Source: Lucifuga dentata (Eukaryota; Chordata; Actinopteri; Ophidiiformes; Bythitidae). From it: 64,000 nt of DNA. The notes under the pieces are model-generated. The model had not been told where the DNA came from. It made no database searches and worked only from the letters and a program-made list of their open reading frames with translations. Positions 14,201 to 29,265 of this stretch are shown piece after piece. The stretch spans positions 434,001 to 498,000 of the forward strand of contig VXCM01000223.1 in assembly GCA_014773175.1 (NCBI GenBank), written 5' to 3'. Within the stretch, counting starts at the first letter, position 1; each line of letters begins with the position of its first letter. The position numbers were made by a program, and so were the translations under genes.

Positions 14201-16441
14201 ACACCTCCAGCTCACTTCGCCTGATCAACTATTCCTCTGCTCCTTACCCTGTTCCCCTCCTCTCCTTTAAACTCCTTTTATTCATATTCAGTCTGGTTGA
14301 AAAGTACTTTTCCTCACTGTCCTACAGCCTGCCGCTGACACTTTTGCTCATTTCCTTTAATTAATTTCATGCCTACTGCTCCTTCAATCCTGTCCTGCTT
14401 TCACTTTGTGTTTTAACACACTCCTTATGCTTTTCTCTATCAGTTCTCTTTGTCACTCTCAAAGCTTACAAGGGTAAACAAAAGATTATAAAGACAGAGA
14501 GAGTAATGGAGAGAAACAAAGCAAGGAGTGCAAATACTGTGTGTCATCTTTTGGCTGCTTGATCCCTCGTCCTTTGGGTATCCTGTGACCTTGCATGACG
14601 AAGTCCCTCTGGTTTTCAGGGGCCAATATGTTTTGTGACAGCTGCTTGTCTGAGATGTGTGTGAGGAGGAGGAGCAGCGGAGCATGTGTACCGATGCTGG
14701 AGGACAGAGCAGTGCAGAGTAGGTACACATCTGGCTCAATGCCTGGCTCACTATAAATAAACCAACACACAATGTGATGAAGATGCCCCAAGCCAGCGCT
14801 ACTGTACTTTGTGCATGTGGGCTGACATGCCAGTGTAGGCGAATGGTCTTGTCATCAAGGACAAACACTCAAAAATACATTAGGGGCTGTGCTTATACAT
14901 GTATATGTGCAAATGCATTCAAAGCTTCTCAATTAACACACACACATAACATGAATATCCTCCCACCATTCACACACATGTAATACATACTGCTGGAGAA
15001 AGCAGGAGGAAGAGAAGGCTTCCATCTGCTTCCTGCTTTCCTCCTTTGGTTTGCCACTCCATACTGTACATCCCCCACTAACTCACACTGAACCCAGGTA
15101 ATTAGCACCAATGATGTTGTTCTATATTAGCACGGACCTCTCCTGTTTATTGCCATCAGGAGAGGATGGGGGAAGCAAATGAGCTGTTTGTTTGCTAATG
15201 TATTTTTAACTGATCATGAAGGAGAGAGAAAAAGAAGCCAGCTAATTACATCAAAAACCTCACAGCCCCAAGTCATCAGCCTCGGTGTCCCTGTACACTC
15301 GTTCGTTTTCACTGGGAAATTCCAGGAGGGTTGTTGCACATCTTCTTTCTCTCCTGTCTGTGTATGTGGGAGGGTGAGCCTTCAGAGCTGATACCTGCTC
15401 AGCAAATCAATGAGTTCAGGACCGCACCTGCAGAACCCCTACCAACCAGACATACAGGAGAACCAGTCACATACAAACTTTATACACATGAAGCCTGTCT
15501 TACAAACGACTGCATAACACAAAAACACAAAACAAAGCCAAACATATTCACATTCATGCTATGGCACTCTGCATCCAGATCATCCACTGGAAAAACTGGC
15601 CACACAAGCAAGCACGATTGCACTTGAATGCTTAGAATGAATAGAAATGGAAACATGAGCATACAACATCTGATAATACACTCACTGACTCACTGTGGGC
15701 TCTGAGGTGTCGCGCATACAGTGTGTCTTTTCATAAAAGATGATACTCTGCCAGGAATTGGTTGCATTCCATTTAGAGGTACAGTTCATGCTTCTAATAA
15801 AGAAGATGTTATTTAAAAAAATAATAATGTAGGTTATGCCAGTGAATTTCATACTAGAAAAAGCAGTGCAACACACTTACTGTAACACACACATATTCCA
15901 GAAAATAGCATTTTGTTGAATCTCTTCTCCCTCTCTAGTAATGTAATCATATCATGACTCAATATTAAAACTAATGAAAATAATTAATCTTGTGAATCAA
16001 TATCTGTCGAGGGTAACAGCATCTCTGTGTGGGTGTTGATGGAGCTGACAGGCCACAGAGGAACACAATACATCACAGCCCAGTGAGGGTTTTGTTGCCA
16101 GGATGATCCAGCACCTCACCAAACAACAAACTAAGGGCTCTTCTTACAGAAGCTACTCAGGAATAAACCAGGGGAAAAAAAAAAACATTCAAACTGCCAG
16201 TTAAAACTCATCTCACTTCCACCAGCTATCTGCCCCATTTTCCAGCCCCCCCTTCTACCAATGAATGTTCCTGTTCTAATTTCTCCTCTTTTTTTTTTCC
16301 CCCTAACAGTGGAAGTGCTGACCTCACTGACTAAGAGACAACGGGATTGGAACTTAGCGACCGAGGCACGTTGCCATGTGGAACAGCCCACTGTGTCACT
16401 GGCAACACAAAAACATGTCATTGCCTCAAGGTAAAGTGCTC

Positions 16442-16474
<33 letters not shown>

Positions 16475-19400
16475 AATACAGGGCACCTCATACTTTTATG
16501 GTGACACTCATGAAGTGCAAAAGCTAAAGAAGAAGTGTTATCAGGCTACATTTGAAAAGAAAAAGATATCATGAAATAAAAGTTGACTGTGTTTTGTCTG
16601 ATATACATTCTGCTATTTGATTTTCCCATGAGACAGAGAAGCAAAATTCATGGTAAAATATCTTTATTGTTACACTCTGGATAGAACAGGCATATCACTA
16701 TGGCGACACATTGAGCCTGTTTCTTATATGGCACATGAGAAGGCATACTCCACTTTTCAGCTGCAATTTTCACAACAGAGTATTAGAAAACTCCAAGCAG
16801 CATTTCATCTCAACCTGACTTATGACCTCCCGCTGCTGTTCAGCGTTTGGATGTCAACACTTGTCACGCATCTACTGTTGAATTTTGAGTCTCACAGCAA
16901 CCCATATAGAGAACGTTGCAGACGCTGATGTCTGAAATTCCACACATGGCACACACTCTTCATGTTTGTGCTAATGAGTAACCTCCCGCTCCCATGTTGC
17001 AGTGCACGTCGGGGATCAGGACTGGTTGAGACACTGGAGGAACTCTACTGGCCTGTTCTCTGAGGATCTGTCGTACATTCCGGACAGCAACAAAAATAAT
17101 GTTTTTAAGGAAACACTTTTTATCAGCTTCAGTTACTGTGCTTGTCTACGCCAGATGGAGATAAGGTTTAGAGGTGTTGATCAAAGATAATTAGTATGTC
17201 ATTGATTTGAAGCAGTTTTATAAAATTACACATAAATGCCTCGCATATTGAACATGAGTCTGATTGCCAAAGCCTGAAGTCTAAATAATGCCCATTATGT
17301 TGTCTAGAAATATTAGAAATAGGCAAATCTGCGCTCCACTTGAAGCTTTAACAGCTGCAGTAATTCTTAGTCCTGCATTTTATGTCCAGTTTTCTCTGAT
17401 TTTTACCATTAGAACTAATTAGGACAGCTATTGGCAACAAAATAAGGGGGGTTTAATCTGTTTTTACAGAACCTGTTATCTATATGTATCCTAATTTCCA
17501 TTCTGGCCACGTTCTCTTGTCAAGCAGTCCACACTGGATCAGGCTGAGAAAAAACAGGAGGAAAAATGTGGAAAAAAAGTGGAGAAGCAGATGGGAGAAT
17601 GGAGGAGATTGTGCCTGGGGTGAGAGTGCTGAACATTTCGTATGAAATATAGTTTATATGTTCAAGGGCACTTCTTTTAATGGGTCTATCTCGCTGAAAA
17701 ATAACATGCTGAAAATTTGTACTGGCTTACTTGTGATTGCGTTATTTGATCCACAGTAATATCACAGTATGTTGTATTTGCCTCAGTAGCTAAGTGATGG
17801 ATGCCACCCAATACTGAAAAGCGTTTGTTATGAATAGAAAGTACAACCCAAATAGAAAGAAACATTTTATTTGACAAATCAGGTTGTTTTTAGTTGAACA
17901 CTTTTTTAAATTTCAGCATTGTCTGTGTCTGAAGCAAGACAGTGGATCTCACATAGTGACAAAGATGTCAACAACACTCCATTACACTGAAACAGGACAC
18001 GAGTTTGTAGACATTTCAGAAGACAATAATAGCTGTCCAACATTCTGCCAAACCCATGACCTGACATCTCAGCCTATGAAAACCTACAGTCAACTCAAAA
18101 TTCACTTTACACAAAATCTCTCCTTTACAGCCTTTTTTGTGGCATTTCATTTCAGCTGGATCATTAGTTGGATTTACTGGATGTGCCTTTAATTTGTGTT
18201 TTAATCTGAGGTATATGATGTGCAGGCCTGTCCTGAGGCTGTATTTGAAAATGATCCTCTTTCTTTACTCCTTCCATTATAACTGATGTTATACCCACTT
18301 TGTATAAGCCGCCCTCACAATGCCCTTGCTGCAGTGGTGAGAAAACATTACACTCAAGCTGGCTACAGCATAATCCTACCCTTTCTCATGAGTATTCATT
18401 TACAACAAGTGAGAGCTGTCATCAAATATGCAACAGCTTTGTAATACTGAACTAAATATTAAGAATAACATTTTTGTTTAGAAAACACTTAAAACATGAT
18501 CCTCTATGATGATTTCATATTTTTGGAACCATAAGCCATGTAACCGTGGTGTGAGTCTTTCCAAACAAGCACTTCACGTGGTAATGATTTTAAATATCCG
18601 AGCACAACAAGCAAAGAACAGAGCAGTGGGCTTTGGATGATGTAACACCTTCCATCTCCTTTGCCCTCCCAGCGTGGGTGAGTAAAATACTGAAAGCTCC
18701 ATTCCACAATCAATATACACACTTTTTCTGGCATCTACGGTAACTTTTTTTCATTCAGCCAACAAGATCTCTTGATATTTTTGCTTACATTGCCCTTATG
18801 AAAGCCCCTTGCTTGTTTTTTTTTTTTTTTTTTTTTNTTTTTTTTTTTTTTTTTTTGACAGAGCCAACATTTCTTCAGGAAATTCCACATCTATAAGTAG
18901 ATTGTCCTTTCATATGTTGTTTTTGCTTTCATAATAAAAAATTCACTGCATTTTTTTTTCTGTTTGGCTAAATTATCTTTATGAGCAGAGGCTTAACCAA
19001 ATCCTCATTTATAACAACTGAACAGGAAAAACTATTGCACGTTCCCAACCACATGGAACAGGACACATTTAATAAAAACTGAAGGAAATTAGATTTTTGT
19101 ATTACACATCTTTCTTGTGCTGGGCTGCTCACATCCTTCAAGGCTGATAAGATGTCCAATTATTTGGTAATTTAGTTCAGAGGAGCTGTAGAAAGTCTGA
19201 TCTGCTTGGGTAAGCAGGCAAAATAGAGCATTGTACATGATGGGCACTCTTTGGAGCCCTTTTGTGTTATGCCCTCATGATTAGTTCAGTTGTCACATTG
19301 TTGTCACAGACACACTGGGGCTCAATTTGACAAAATTAGCTCTTGGATACAGTATTGTGCTTCATCAAGGCAGATGCAATATATAAATATATATATAGTA

Positions 19401-19825
19401 CAAAGGGGGAATAGTACTTAGAAGGTATGAGTCTCTGTAGGAAAGGTTGCAGGGGTTTTTTGTTGGGTTTGTTTGTGGCCAAGGACTGAAACAGAGACAG
19501 GAGAACAGTGGCTTAAGAGAGAGCAAAAGCTGGACCTGAGGATGGGGGCAATGGGTTTGGGTATGAGTGGGGAAGCTGCAGATTCAACCTACAGAGAAGG
19601 TACGAAGAGTCACCTTAAAACATGATCCTCTATGAGGATCATCAGCTGGTGGACACTGTTCGTGGGAAAAAAGCTGGAGGCTGGATGGAGAGATGGAAGG
19701 GCACAAAATCTATAGTACATCTAGTGGTGCAGGAGCCATCAGAGAGAGAAAGAAAGGATGGCTGGAAGCTGGAGGGGGCTACTTGGAGACAGGGTGGGGG
19801 GACCAGGAGAACAAAGCCGATAGTC

Positions 19826-21360
<1,535 letters not shown>

Positions 21361-21663
21361 AATATCCATCTCGCATTTGGCAGATCATTTGTGTTATTTT
21401 TATTGTTTCAGCGGAATAACGTGATAACGTTACATAAACTTTTATTCACATCACCAGGATACCATATAAATTATCTCATGAGCATTAAAAAGTAAAATAA
21501 AAGTTAAAAAATAAAAGAGAAAATAAACTCTAACTTATTTCCACGTACCATTCAAAATTTATTATGCATTTTGCCGGTGTCCCATTACCACCCACTCAGA
21601 AAAAGACGCATTTATCTTTGGGAATGATCGGTGCAGTCAGTCTCCTTGTACAATGGGATAACA

Positions 21664-21677
21664 GTGACACCTAGTGG
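21664..21677 (-). promoter_or_regulatory. CTCF-like motif
   Basis: On the minus strand the 14-mer CCACTAGGTGTCAC differs from the CTCF core CCASYAGRKGGCRS at one position. It lies between the KCTD12-like gene and znf711. One isolated motif is weak evidence of binding. Confidence 0.3.
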
Positions 21678-22032
21678 ACACTACAGAAAATACATCCTCT
21701 TCCTGCATAATAATTTCTTATTGTGAGAATGAGGAGAGTTAATGATTAATGACATATCATGTGGGTCTACACAGATTTATCATTACAAAATGTTCTAAAT
21801 TGTTGTTTTTTTCCTTGCCATGTCAACATACCAGTGTATCCTCAGCAAGACTTGACTTTAAATAATTTGATATAAATGGATTGATGAAAGGGAATAAATC
21901 ATTGTTTGGATTGGGGAAAGTGCAGTGACTCAGCTCAAAGGGTAAATACACAGCAACAACAGCTCACCCTCACTGGAGGGAGCATGGATGAGTCAGAGAC
22001 CGACAGTGTCAACAGGCTGCTTTGTATTTATG

Positions 22033-22076
22033 ATCTCTCTCTCTCTCTCTCTCTCTCTCCATCTTTGTCTCTGTCN

Positions 22077-22124
<48 letters not shown>
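22033..22124. repeat. (CT)n microsatellite with assembly N
   Basis: A long CT array is interrupted by a short 'ccatctttgtctctgtc' spacer and a single N at 22076. Short ORFs crossing it are poly Ser/Leu artefacts. Confidence 0.85.
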
Positions 22125-22127
<3 letters not shown>

Positions 22128-22533
22128 TGTGCCATTATTAGTCGTTTCTCTGACTAATCAGCAGGCCAATTTTGCCTGACTCAAACCAATCTGGCACTGA
22201 TTTCCCTGAGGGGCCTGCAGCCTACAGTTGGCTTTAGCACCAGCCTTGTAGCTGAGAATCTGGACCAGCCGGCACAGGGCTATGTGGGACACTGCAGGTT
22301 CTGGAGGTAATACAGCAGTGCTGTCTGCAAGTAAAATGAGCTGACATTTCAGTCCCTGCTCCATCAACAGTAATACGCAAGTTCAATATGCTTTTGAAGA
22401 CCAGAATCCCAAACAGTTTAAAACAAAATCTGCAAAAAGAAATGTGCTGATACAGCACAGCCTCTGGCAGTCTAAATGTTTGGTGATTATTGTCAGCTTT
22501 TAACCTGACAGTGATTGAAAAATATTAAAATAG

Positions 22534-22583
<50 letters not shown>

Positions 22584-22789
22584 ACTGTGATATTTATGTT
22601 TGGATCATCATTTGACTCTAGGCAGACTCAAAATCCCTGCACATCAGTGCTTGATCCTGGATTTTTAATGACAGTTTCATTATTCTAATCACATCCTGAA
22701 CATAGGCCATTGATCTTCACAAATATGGACAAAATGACTTCATCACTAAATTAGTTCAACCTTCGGCAAAAGCTGGATTATCTGTGTAT

Positions 22790-22924
22790 GTCTGACAGGT
22801 CTCATCATAGTGATGGCCTTCAAAAGTTATTAAGTGGATGGCGTGTGTGTGTGTGTNGTCTGACAGGTCTCATCATAGTGATGGCCTTCAAAAGTTATTA
22901 AGTGGATGGCGTGTGTGTGTGTGT
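22790..22924. repeat. perfect 67-bp direct repeat around a single N
   Basis: Bases 22790-22856 and 22858-22924 are identical, including the terminal (GT)7 run, and are separated only by the N at 22857. This is best read as two contig ends that overlap but were joined without merging. Confidence 0.9.
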
Positions 22925-23884
22925 TATGCGTATTTCGGTCTGTGACTGCATGTGTGTGTGTTTTTGATGCTCCACTGACACAAGTGCGCCAAATAAGTTT
23001 GAAATCCATGGGGGGAGAGATAATCAGCAAACATGACAATAGAAGATGTTGGCTGCTGTTGCACAGTTTGTTTTTAAGTCTGCTACACATAGCTGCTTTC
23101 CTGCATAATCCTGTGAGAAAGAAAGGTTGCTTAGGGAGGATTTCATGGTAAGTCTGAATATTGATCTCTGCATCCTCAGCAGTTTTTCTGACAGCTGCAC
23201 CAGTAAGTGATTTATGAGATATTCTGTGAAAGCAACAAAAGCAGGCAGACTGTTGCATCTATTTTCTCAGGTGTTTGCGAAAGTAGCTGCAGAGCCTCAT
23301 TTTCCCCCATTATGACACATCATACATCTTCAGCAACATGTGACGTGATATATGGAGAAGGCGTTTCGTCCAAGCATCTCATTAAATCATGCTTAAATTT
23401 CCCCATTAAAGTGTCACAAAGTCAAGCAAGCACCTCAGTAGAGAGAGAAGATGCAAGTATTAGACTGTGTCAGAGTTCAGACTCAGCTACAACACGTAAA
23501 TGAAGTCACCGTGGACCTTCAACAAGGAATGTCACAGCGCCCTGGCAGTCCTCACACATGCATTTATCCAGTTTCTTCCCATGATTATTCCCAGTTCCGT
23601 TAATGCATTCATCTGCTCCCAACCCCTCCCAAACATTCCTACCCCTTATATCCATTAAATAACTTCAACTGTAGTTCTGTCTTTTGATAGTTCCTTTGTC
23701 AACTATTTTATGTCTTGAGAATTTCAAGTGTTTGTTCTGAATTTTATTTTGTTCGGAATTTTAACTATGTTCTAAATTTGAAAGATGTTTTAGTTTCTAC
23801 ACTAAAATTGACTAATGATTTGTAACAATCTGTCATTAATCATGATCAGGGTCACCACTGGTTATTTTCTTGGGTTTTAATTTT

Positions 23885-24075
23885 TTAAGGGTCATGCCGT
23901 CAATTTTGCATGTTATACCCAATAAATACTATCTGCATACACCTTACATTGCTCTCAACCATTTTCCAAAACTTAAAACTGTATTTTACTTTTCCTATTA
24001 TTTTGCCAAATCCTGTGAAAATCAAATATTCAGGTGGTACACCCACCTTGAAATTTATTGTTGCACCTGCTAACA
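23885..24075. mobile_element. MITE-like element, left-half copy C
   Basis: The start 'ttaagggtcatgccgtcaa' and 'ttttgcatgtta', and the later 'aaaatcaaatattcaggtgg' stretch, align with the left half of the full copy at 52370-52919. The matching right terminal repeat is absent nearby. Confidence 0.5.
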
Positions 24076-24189
24076 CCTGCCTCGTTTTAATCTTGCATAC
24101 AACTGATGCTCTTATATAAATCTCCTATTTTTACATCTGTTTAGAAATTTTAATTTAGTTGTACCATTCAGTTTTTAAAATGTATTTTA

Positions 24190-24320
24190 AGGGTTTAATT
24201 TTGTGTGCCATGTTTTATATATATAAAATGGTTTTTTTTTTTATGTAAGGCACTTTGAGCTATATTCAATGCATAAATTATGCAATACAAATACATACAC
24301 TATTATTATTACTATGAAAA
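24190..24320 (+). mobile_element. LINE/SINE-type 3' tail
   Basis: The sequence 'taaggcactttgagctat' followed by 'atgcaatacaaatacatac' and a short (ATT)n tail looks like the conserved 3' end shared by many fish SINEs and LINEs. Nothing upstream is recognisable as a promoter or ORF. Confidence 0.35.
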
Positions 24321-24476
24321 TGCCATCTAGAAAGAAAGAGTTCTACATTCTTTGAACAAAAGGACAAAAAAGGTAAAAAGATAATTGTTTATTTTGTTTC
24401 TTCCCCACCAGTAGTTATTCCACAATCAGACTGAAAGAAAAAAAAATAGGCTAAGGTACACAAAATGCATGAATTA

Positions 24477-24490
24477 TGTGTGTGTGTGTG

Positions 24491-24542
<52 letters not shown>

Positions 24543-24619
24543 TATATATATATACACATATACATATATATATATATATATACATACATATATATATATA
24601 TACATACATATATATATCA
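24477..24619. repeat. TG/TA microsatellite array
   Basis: A (GT)n run is followed by long (TA)n runs with interspersed CACA and CATA units. ORFs of alternating Tyr/Ile or Tyr/Val across it are artefacts of the repeat. Confidence 0.9.
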
Positions 24620-26101
24620 CAATTAATTTTAATTTAATGGAGACAGCATATGTGCATACTTCACTTTAAAGACTAATGTCAATATAATGACCACTGAGTT
24701 CAAGGGTACCATCCAATGCTTGGGATTCTGTTAGGTAGGACTGTAGGAATAAGGTCTGGGAAGCTTGTTAGTGAGCACAAACAAAACACAAAGCCCACTT
24801 ATCCATAGAACAAAACAATAAAAGGTTTAACTCACCACCTTCAATAATAACTGTGTTGATGTAATAATTGCTCGTGTCCACTTGCTAGGAGAGACACTCA
24901 ACACAATCTTACCCACTCACAAAGCTAGCTCTGTAATTGTAATTTAAAAAAAAAAAGAAAAAAAAGAAAAAAGATATTAAAGTGCTTTTTTACTGTCTCA
25001 AACACACAATCTCTTGGAGAACAGTAATGATACAGCATGTTTGAGATTTTTAAAAAATCACTTATCAGATTTAGCTGCATTCAGTGCTTAAGTGATAAAG
25101 ACCAACAGTTGTAAGGCGTGACTGGAATCAAATGGTTAGCCGAGAGCACGTGTGTCATAGTTATCAGCACACATACAGTGGGAGTCAAGTACAACCACTT
25201 CAGGGTTTGTCAAACATAATGAAATCAACCCTCTCAACTTCATACAATATTAATACACTGATTAATTACCGGCACCATCAGAGTAGATAACAGCTTGGGT
25301 GAAATCTGGTGTTTACACTTAAGAGACAATATATCACTTGCACCTTTATTTTCCTTTACTGCCACCACTTATCAGACCAGGATAATCCAGATTAAAATTT
25401 TAGACATTTTAACAGAATTTACACTATAAATGATTAATCTGAATGGCACTCCAAGAGTGTTCAAATGGGAGGAAAAATCACAATGCACAGAAGCACAACT
25501 GATAGATTTAATGAATATTTTTAAGGTGCATTATGTATGTAAACGTTAAACCAGTTTGATCTCATACATGGCCCTACCCCGTGAATTACTAACAGAATAG
25601 CACTGGAAACAAGTATTACGGTAAAAGCTGCTTAATAAGTAAAAATGTGACTAGTTGGTACTTTGGAGGCTAATTTTCCCCTGTACTCATTCCACATGAT
25701 CTGAAGAACTGGCATAATGTTAACAAAGCACCGCTTTCTGTATTACAGGACACAGTCGTCATCTTGCAGCATTTCAGCTGAGTGGGTATAAAAATATAGA
25801 AATTTAAAACCCTGAATATAGGTTCATATGTGATTTTCTGCAACAAAACAGGACACAATTTACAGCTGTTCCACTAAGTGCACACACTTTCTTTTTTTAA
25901 AGTCACCCCCATCTAAAAACGTGTTCTTGTATTACCTGGGGGTGAGGTTTACACCCATTACAACACAGAACACCAAACGGTTACTTATAATGTTGTCAAT
26001 GTTATAAACAACCTACAACCATCATTCCTTTGTTAATATACTAAAATTACCTCTGGGTGTTTGACAGATTTACTTGGGCAAGAGTGTGTTTGCGTGTGAC
26101 A

Positions 26102-29100
26102 TTACATCAACATGTCTTTGTGATGCCTGGCTATGTGCTGGCTCTTCTCTGAAGGCCTCCTGAAGCCCTTGGTGCAGTAGTCGCAGCGGTGGGGGTAGTC
26201 CTTTGTGTGAATGGAGATGACATGGCGTTTAAAGCCAGAAGCGTCTGTACTGTTATACTCACAATACTGGCACTGATAAACTTTTCTGCCACTGTGTGTC
26301 TTCATGTGTTTCTTCAACTCGGCGGGCTGCCTGAAGCCTCGCCGACAACGCTTGCACTTAAACGGGAGGTCCTTAGTATGCAAGGACAGGATGTGGCGAC
26401 TCAAGGTGAAGGTGTCAGGAGCGTTGAAGTTACAATGCCTGCACTGGTGTGGCTTGTTGCCCTTGTGTGTCTCCGCGTGTTTCTTCAACTCTGAGGGCCT
26501 GTGGAAGCCCTTCTCACACACGTCACACTGGTGGGGGAAGTCCTTGGTGTGAACAGAGATAATGTGTCGTTTCAGGTCACTGGAATTGGTGCTCTTGTGC
26601 TCACAGTGTGGGCACTGGTGGGTCTTGTGGCCTTGCACCATCTCTATATGACGCTGGAGTTCCCGTGCGTCGGCGTAAGCTTGGGGACAGTGGTTGCACT
26701 TGAAAGGCAAATCTGCGCCATGTTTGCTCTTAATGTGAGTCTTTAGGTTGGACTGATCTGCACAGCGGAACTCGCAGTGTGGGCAGTTGTAGGGCTTCTC
26801 GCCTGTATGGGTCCGCATATGCTTCTTCAGCTCTGACGGATGACGGAAACCTTTGGCACATTCCACGCACACATGGGCAAAGTTCTTACTGTGCACAGCC
26901 AACAGGTGACGGTTGAGCAGCCCCTGTTCTGCTGTTTCATAATCACAGTACTTGCAGTGATGCAATTTGGGCTCCCGGTCCTTGACAATGAGCTTGTCAG
27001 AACCCAGGGGGCTGGACTCGTGGTAGCGCCGTGTATACTCTGTGTATTCTGGAGACCGTTCACTGTTGTGGCTCAGCAGCTTGTGGCTCTCCAAGTGGTT
27101 GTGGAAACTAATCTTCTTGTTGGTTGTAAAGTCGCAGTCTGTACACTGGTATTTCTTCTTTAGCAGGTGGTCTGGATGGTTATTCATGTGACATTTGAGA
27201 AACCCTCGTGAGCGGAACTTCTTTCCACAGATGTGGCAGGGGTAGACTGTCAGAGGCATGCCATCAGGACCAATGATAACAGCTGGAAGAACAGGATAAA
27301 GAATAGCAAGCAAGTTCAAATACTGTGAAAACATTATATATATAAAAAAAACACTCACATACAAATATATACTGAAGCATTATAAGGGTTTTTCATTAAT
27401 GTTAATCTCATCCCCTAACAGCCCTTTAGAAATACAAGTTGCTTTTACCTGTCTGACATTGCCGCGTGTCTCCTTTTTTCTTTTTTTTAGCCTTGGCTTT
27501 GAGGGCACGATTAGTGCCTAGTCCATCACGGATCTGCAGAAAAGGTGTGGCAGTTCCATTCTTCACAGGATCAATGCTATTACCTGCACAGACATTTCAT
27601 CATATCATCAGCTAAATAAAAGACCTTGAACAAACTGCTCAGAGTGAGCTATTTTAAAATAAAGTGCACTTTATGGCACTTTCACTCTACAACTTATATT
27701 CATTTCAAGCTGTTTACTGATCTACAACCACTCTCTGAGACTTATAAGTTTTGATAAAGAGATTATTTCCACAACAGAACATACTGATGTCATCATCGTC
27801 ATCGTCATCACTGTCATCTTCATCATCCTCTTCTTCTTTTGGATGGTTAACTGCCATGTACACCATCTTATCACGACCGACTCCCAGTCTGCCCGATGAT
27901 GCAGCCTCTAGATCAGGATGGCCATTCTGGTAATCATCTTCTGTAATTACCTCTGTTCCACCTAGACATGGAAATAAATGGATAAATAACTCAACCTAAG
28001 CCAAACTCCTGACTAGGGAATATACTGCAGATATTTTCTTATGTTGCAGTACTGTCAGAAGACTGCCAACATGGTTATTCTCAAAGTCACTTGCCTAAAT
28101 CGTCATCTGCTTCAGCTTTGAAAATGTAGACTTTGATAACCTCAGGGCCATCGTCCTCTTTGGAATCCTTATCTTCCATTACCTCAGTGCTGATCTCAAG
28201 AGGAGTGTCTCCTATGTCCAGTTTCTCTCCCACCTCATCCACTAAAGTAGCACAAATATTATTGGTTATTCAAATGTGTATATCAAGTACAATTCAACTA
28301 CATTTCACAAGAACCATGTTAAAATATCCAAGTTGTGCCATCATCTGGCAAGCTGGATCACTCACGGGAGATCATGAGGTAATCCTCAGAGCTGCTTCTT
28401 GCATCATCATCCTCGTCTGTCTGCAGAGGAACTGCTTCAGTTTGCAGCTGCTCATGAATGATGGTCTCTGAGTTGGGTGTTGCCACCATCACCCCTTCAG
28501 ACACAAGCTGGTGGTCCAGGGTGTTGTTTGGGTGCTCAGAAAGTAGTTCTGCCACAAACACTTGGTCTGGCATGTCACCATGATGGTGGTTCGAATCTTG
28601 TATGAGGTCTGACGTTAGGACATGATGGTGATGGGGGTCCAGGGCCTCCTCTATAGCTACCTCTGTCCCCAGAATATTCTCAGGCATGATCACACTATGC
28701 TCTGAGGACACCATATCTTCACTGGTCATTTCATGGCTCTCTACTCCTTGAGAATGCAGACCTTCTACATCTACCTCCAGGCCTTCAACAACCTCTGCTT
28801 CTAACCCCTCCACTTCCACCTCCTCCTCAAGGCCTTCAACAACATGAGCTTCCAGCCCTTCAACATCTACCTCAGTTTCCAAACCCTCTACTACCTCTGC
28901 TTCTAGACCTTCCACTTCCACCTCACCCTCTAGGTCCTCAACAACCTGAGCCTCAAGTTCTACCACCTGTGTCTGTAACCCTTCAACCACTTCTGCCTCA
29001 AACCCCTCCACATCTGTTTGTAAGCTTTCCACCACTTCGGTCTCCAGAGCTTCAACCTCAAGCTCGTGATCCAAGAGGATGCCCTCATCTGTCATCACAT

Positions 29101-29215
29101 CAGAAAGAAGCATACCCTCGGGTACAGATACCACAATGTGATCCCCATCTATGTGAGCCAGGCCTCCCATTCCTGCAACTACAAACACAAATACATGTAA
29201 GGAACTGTGAGTGAA

Positions 29216-29265
<50 letters not shown>

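Larger units (their letters stand above)
21361..26101. other. intergenic region between kctd12 and znf711
   Basis: No coding exon is supported. It contains a CTCF-like site at 21664-21677, a (CT)n array at 22033-22124 with an N at 22076, a poly(T) run at 22541-22577, the 67-bp repeat around the N at 22857, a MITE-like half copy at 23885-24075, a LINE/SINE tail near 24190-24320 and a TG/TA array at 24477-24619. The last kilobase before 26101 is probably znf711 3' UTR; a minus-strand AATAAA lies near 25343. Confidence 0.5.

Noticed and set aside
26189..27163. Several plus-strand ORFs over the znf711 zinc-finger exon
   Set aside because: They are antisense shadows of the C2H2 repeats, produced by their periodic codon pattern.
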